In this document: piece after piece, positions 61,587 through 64,000 of the stretch
How positions within the stretch are numbered: the first letter of the stretch is position 1
How the letters are laid out: every line of letters begins with the position of its first letter
Origin: Chitinophaga sp. HK235
Lineage (GTDB): Bacteria > Bacteroidota > Bacteroidia > Chitinophagales > Chitinophagaceae
DNA length: 64,000 nt
Direction: 5' to 3'
Assembly: GCF_018255755.1 (NCBI RefSeq)
Contig: NZ_CP073766.1
Coordinates: 3,038,001 to 3,102,000 of the forward strand
The notes under the pieces: model-generated
The model's input: only the letters and a program-made list of their open reading frames with translations
The model's database searches: none
What the model was told of the DNA's origin: nothing
Made by a program: the position numbers and the translations under genes

Positions 61587-62354
61587 TTAAATTTCCATGG
61601 CTTTCACTTTATTCCAGAGTGTATCCATTTCCGTTAGATTCATGTCATTGAGGTGGCGGCCCTGTTCGAGGGCGAGGGCTTCCATTTGCTGGAAACGGCG
61701 CTGGAATTTTTTGTTGGTCCGTTCCAGTGCATTTTCCGCGTCGATGTTGATAAAGCGGGAATAGTTGACCAGGGAGAAAAGTACATCACCGAATTCGGCT
61801 TCCATTTCGTCCTGGTTGCCGGTGTTGACTACTTCTTCCAGTTCGCCTACTTCTTCTTTTACCTTGTCCCATACCTGGGTGGTATTGTCCCATTCGAAGC
61901 CTGTTTGTTTGGCTTTTTCCTGGAGGCGCATGGCTTTTACCAGGGCAGGCAGTGAAACGGGGACTCCGCTGAGGACGGATTTTTTACCTTCCTTCAGTTT
62001 TAGTTTTTCCCAGTTTTGTTTTACCTGTTCTTCATCTTCCACTTTCACATCTCCATAAATATGCGGGTGTCTGGCGATCAGTTTATCACATACGCCGTTG
62101 ATCACATCGTTGATATCGAATTGTTGTTTTTCAGAAGCTATTTTAGCGTAGAAGACGATATGCAGGAGGATATCTCCCAGTTCTTCGCGGATAGACTTCC
62201 AGTCTTCATCTGTGATGGCATCTGCCAGCTCATAGGTTTCCTCAATGGTCAGTTGCCTCAGTGTCTGGATGGTTTGTTTGCGGTCCCAGGGACATTTTTC
62301 CCTTAAATCGTCCATGATCTGTAACAATCTGTTGAATGTAGCTGTCTTTTCCAT
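61587..62354 (-). CDS. mazG: Nucleoside triphosphate pyrophosphohydrolase
   Basis: It hydrolyses NTPs or dNTPs to monophosphates and pyrophosphate as a housecleaning step. The 255-residue protein has the two MazG domains. LLQIMDDLREKCPWDRKQTIQTLRQLTIEETYELADAI carries the first EExxE-type metal site, and KVKEEVGELEEVVNTGNQDEMEAEFGDVLFSLVNYSRF the second. The full reading frame could begin ten codons earlier; I use the ATG at 62354, which begins the conserved MEKTATFNRLL. The gene downstream on the same strand is the NtrY-like kinase, separated by the repeat element. Confidence 0.94.
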   Translation of the reverse strand: MEKTATFNRLLQIMDDLREKCPWDRKQTIQTLRQLTIEETYELADAITDEDWKSIREELGDILLHIVFYAKIASEKQQFDINDVINGVCDKLIARHPHIYGDVKVEDEEQVKQNWEKLKLKEGKKSVLSGVPVSLPALVKAMRLQEKAKQTGFEWDNTTQVWDKVKEEVGELEEVVNTGNQDEMEAEFGDVLFSLVNYSRFINIDAENALERTNKKFQRRFQQMEALALEQGRHLNDMNLTEMDTLWNKVKAMEI

Positions 62355-62426
62355 AACCGTAAAAATACACAGAGATTTTGTCATTTTGGCATTTTGAAAA
62401 GGGGAGCCTGGGGAGGGTAAAATTGC

Positions 62427-62458
62427 TTTCTGTTTAAATGGCTTTTTAATTACATTTG
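62427..62458 (+). promoter_or_regulatory. Promoter of tex
   Basis: TTTC (62427-62430), 20 bases, then TACATTTG (62451-62458) is close to the Bacteroidota TTTG/TAnnTTTG promoter. The tex ATG lies 110 bases downstream. Confidence 0.5.
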
Positions 62459-62568
62459 CGAGCTGTAAAAATTCAGCGATTTTAATATTTGATAATTGGT
62501 TTCCTGCCGGTTCGCATTAAGGGCAAATAATCAGGCATCAACATAAGAAAATCCCAAAATGTATTGAT

Positions 62569-64000
62569 ATGAATCCGAAACACATTACGCTTATTTCATC
62601 CGAACTGAGTATATCCGCCAAACAGGCAGAGAATACAATGAACCTGTTGGCCGAAGGCTCCACAGTACCATTTATCAGCCGTTACCGTAAGGAAGTGACG
62701 GGGAGTCTGGATGAAGTACAGATTGGTCGAATTGAAGACCTTCAGAAGCGTTACAAGGAAGTGGACGACCGTCGTGAGTTTATCATCAAAACCATTACGG
62801 AGCAGGAGAAAATGACGCCTGAGCTGCTGGAGAAGCTGGAATCCACCTGGGTACTGGCAGAGCTGGAAGACATTTACCTTCCCTACAAACCCAAACGCAA
62901 AACACGTGCGACCATTGCTATTGAGAAAGGGCTGGAGCCGCTGGCCAAGCTGCTGTTTGACCAGCAGGACGGCGATATCAGCGCTGCTGAAACCTTTATC
63001 ACTGAGCTCGTAGCCTCTTCCGAAGAAGCCCTGAAAGGCGCCCGCGACATCATTGCGGAATGGATCAATGAAAATGCGGAATGCCGTGATAAACTGCGTA
63101 AATTATTTACCCATACCGGCAAGCTGACTTCCAAAGTAGCAGAAGGCAAAGAAGAGGAAGGCAACAAATACAAGGATTATTTCGAGTTTACAGAAGACCT
63201 GCGCGAAGTGCCGTCACACCGTGTGCTGGCCATTCTGCGTGCAGAGTCTGAAGGTATACTTTTCAGCACCATCGCACCTGAAGAGGAAGAAGCGATGGGC
63301 ATTATCAGCAAACAGTTTGTGACCGGCAGAGGCGCTGCTTCCGAGCAGGTAGCCAAAGCTGGTACCGACGCCTACAAACGCCTGCTGCGTCCCTCTCTGG
63401 AAAATGAATTCAGAGCCGTAGCCAAAGATAAAGCTGATGGTGAAGCCATTGACGTGTTTGCTGAAAACCTGCGTCAGCTGTTGCTGGCTGCACCACTGGG
63501 ACCTAAAGCCGTGATCGCCATCGACCCGGGTTACCGTACCGGCTGTAAAGTGGTAGCACTCGACAACCAGGGTAACATGCTGGATCACGATGTGATTTTC
63601 CCGCTGGAGAAAAACTATAAAAAAGATGATGCAGAAGCCCTGCTGAAAAAATGGGCTGAGCGTTATGATACCGCTGCCATTGCCGTAGGTAATGGTACTG
63701 CCGGCCGCGAAACCGAAGAGTTTGTCAAAAAAATCGACTTCGGCAAAAAGATCAACGTGTTTATGGTGAATGAAAGCGGTGCCTCTGTATACTCCGCTTC
63801 CGAAGTTGCCCGTGAAGAGTTCCCTGACCAGGACGTTACCGTTCGTGGCGCAGTATCTATCGGCCGCAGGCTGATAGATCCGCTGGCAGAACTGGTAAAA
63901 ATCGATCCTAAATCCATCGGTGTAGGACAATATCAGCACGACGTAAACCAGTCATCCCTGAAGCAGAGCCTGGACCGTGTAGTAGTTAGCTGTGTGAACA
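62569..64000 (+). CDS. tex: Tex-family RNA-binding transcription accessory protein (3' end outside window)
   Basis: The first 477 residues of a Tex protein (about 700-780 residues in full). The N-terminal Tex domain is present (ISAKQAENTMNLLAEGSTVPFISRYRKEVTGSLDE, TWVLAELEDIYLPYKPKRKTRATIA), then the YqgF-like RNase H fold beginning VIAIDPGYRTGCKVVALDNQG. The downstream helix-hairpin-helix region begins with NQSSLKQSLDRVVVSCVN, where the window ends; the S1 RNA-binding domain lies outside. Tex affects transcription and RNA handling in other bacteria. It has its own promoter. Start at the ATG at 62569. Confidence 0.92.
   Translation, partial: MNPKHITLISSELSISAKQAENTMNLLAEGSTVPFISRYRKEVTGSLDEVQIGRIEDLQKRYKEVDDRREFIIKTITEQEKMTPELLEKLESTWVLAELEDIYLPYKPKRKTRATIAIEKGLEPLAKLLFDQQDGDISAAETFITELVASSEEALKGARDIIAEWINENAECRDKLRKLFTHTGKLTSKVAEGKEEEGNKYKDYFEFTEDLREVPSHRVLAILRAESEGILFSTIAPEEEEAMGIISKQFVTGRGAASEQVAKAGTDAYKRLLRPSLENEFRAVAKDKADGEAIDVFAENLRQLLLAAPLGPKAVIAIDPGYRTGCKVVALDNQGNMLDHDVIFPLEKNYKKDDAEALLKKWAERYDTAAIAVGNGTAGRETEEFVKKIDFGKKINVFMVNESGASVYSASEVAREEFPDQDVTVRGAVSIGRRLIDPLAELVKIDPKSIGVGQYQHDVNQSSLKQSLDRVVVSCVN

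Noticed and set aside
1..64000. tRNA, rRNA or CRISPR array
   Set aside because: No cloverleaf with a CCA-type end and T-loop, no rRNA sequence and no regular short repeat/spacer array was seen. The 61-bp array has no unique spacers.

Overview
The window is a stretch of chromosome from a member of the Bacteroidota, most likely a Chitinophagaceae (Chitinophaga-like) bacterium. The evidence is a subtilase with a type IX secretion C-terminal signal, many short lipoproteins, fused SecDF, long-form NusB, an S46 dipeptidyl-peptidase, LytS-type and hybrid kinases, and upstream regions that match the Bacteroidota promoter (TTTG, then TAnnTTTG) instead of the E. coli consensus. Shine-Dalgarno sequences are almost absent. 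This placement is inference from family content; there is no rRNA gene here to confirm it. I saw no tRNA, rRNA, CRISPR array, prophage or transposase gene. Both end genes are cut by the window edges.

Layout. 0-5 kb: an incomplete secreted HExxH/TolB-like protein, L-serine ammonia-lyase and two FKBP-type isomerase lipoproteins. 5-7 kb: groES-groEL. 7.3-10.2 kb: nusB, a DUF1573 lipoprotein, yajC, coaE and a one-cysteine IscA-like protein. 10.3-20 kb: secDF, a beta-lactamase-fold protein, a DUF4397 lipoprotein, an aminotransferase, a conserved hypothetical, a membrane M23 peptidase and the methylmalonyl-CoA mutase catalytic chain. 20-29 kb: a methyltransferase, an S46 peptidase (DPP11-like), a LytS kinase, an M57 protease and a secreted subtilase. 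28.8-37 kb: lpdA, lolA, ftsK, a hydrolase, DUF423, aroK and a phosphopantetheinyl transferase on the minus strand, then dcd. 37.6-39.8 kb: a two-gene RNA-repair operon (RNA ligase plus HD-polynucleotide kinase) with a structured leader. 39.8-52.7 kb: mixed metabolic, lipoprotein and stress-type genes. 52.6-64 kb: a hybrid kinase, DUF177-rpmF-plsX, an NtrY-like kinase, mazG and a 5' part of tex.

How the genes work together. YajC and SecDF serve protein export, LolA serves lipoprotein sorting, and many products here are predicted lipoproteins or secreted proteins. GroES/EL, the FKBPs and the TlpA-like protein concern folding or redox. The RNA ligase and HD-Pnk together would heal and seal broken RNA, and they are the most system-like unit in the window. 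The S46, M57, S8, DUF885 and HExxH proteins fit a proteolytic lifestyle.

Non-coding structure is rich. There is a 439-bp element with 28-bp perfect terminal inverted repeats around a 61-bp tandem array; three recurring families of intergenic hairpins (built on GCGAAG, GGGCCGACC and ATTACGAATTACG); evenly spaced TGACA repeats upstream of groES; and a structured block upstream of ytxH. Several gene pairs are packed with zero or a few bases between them.
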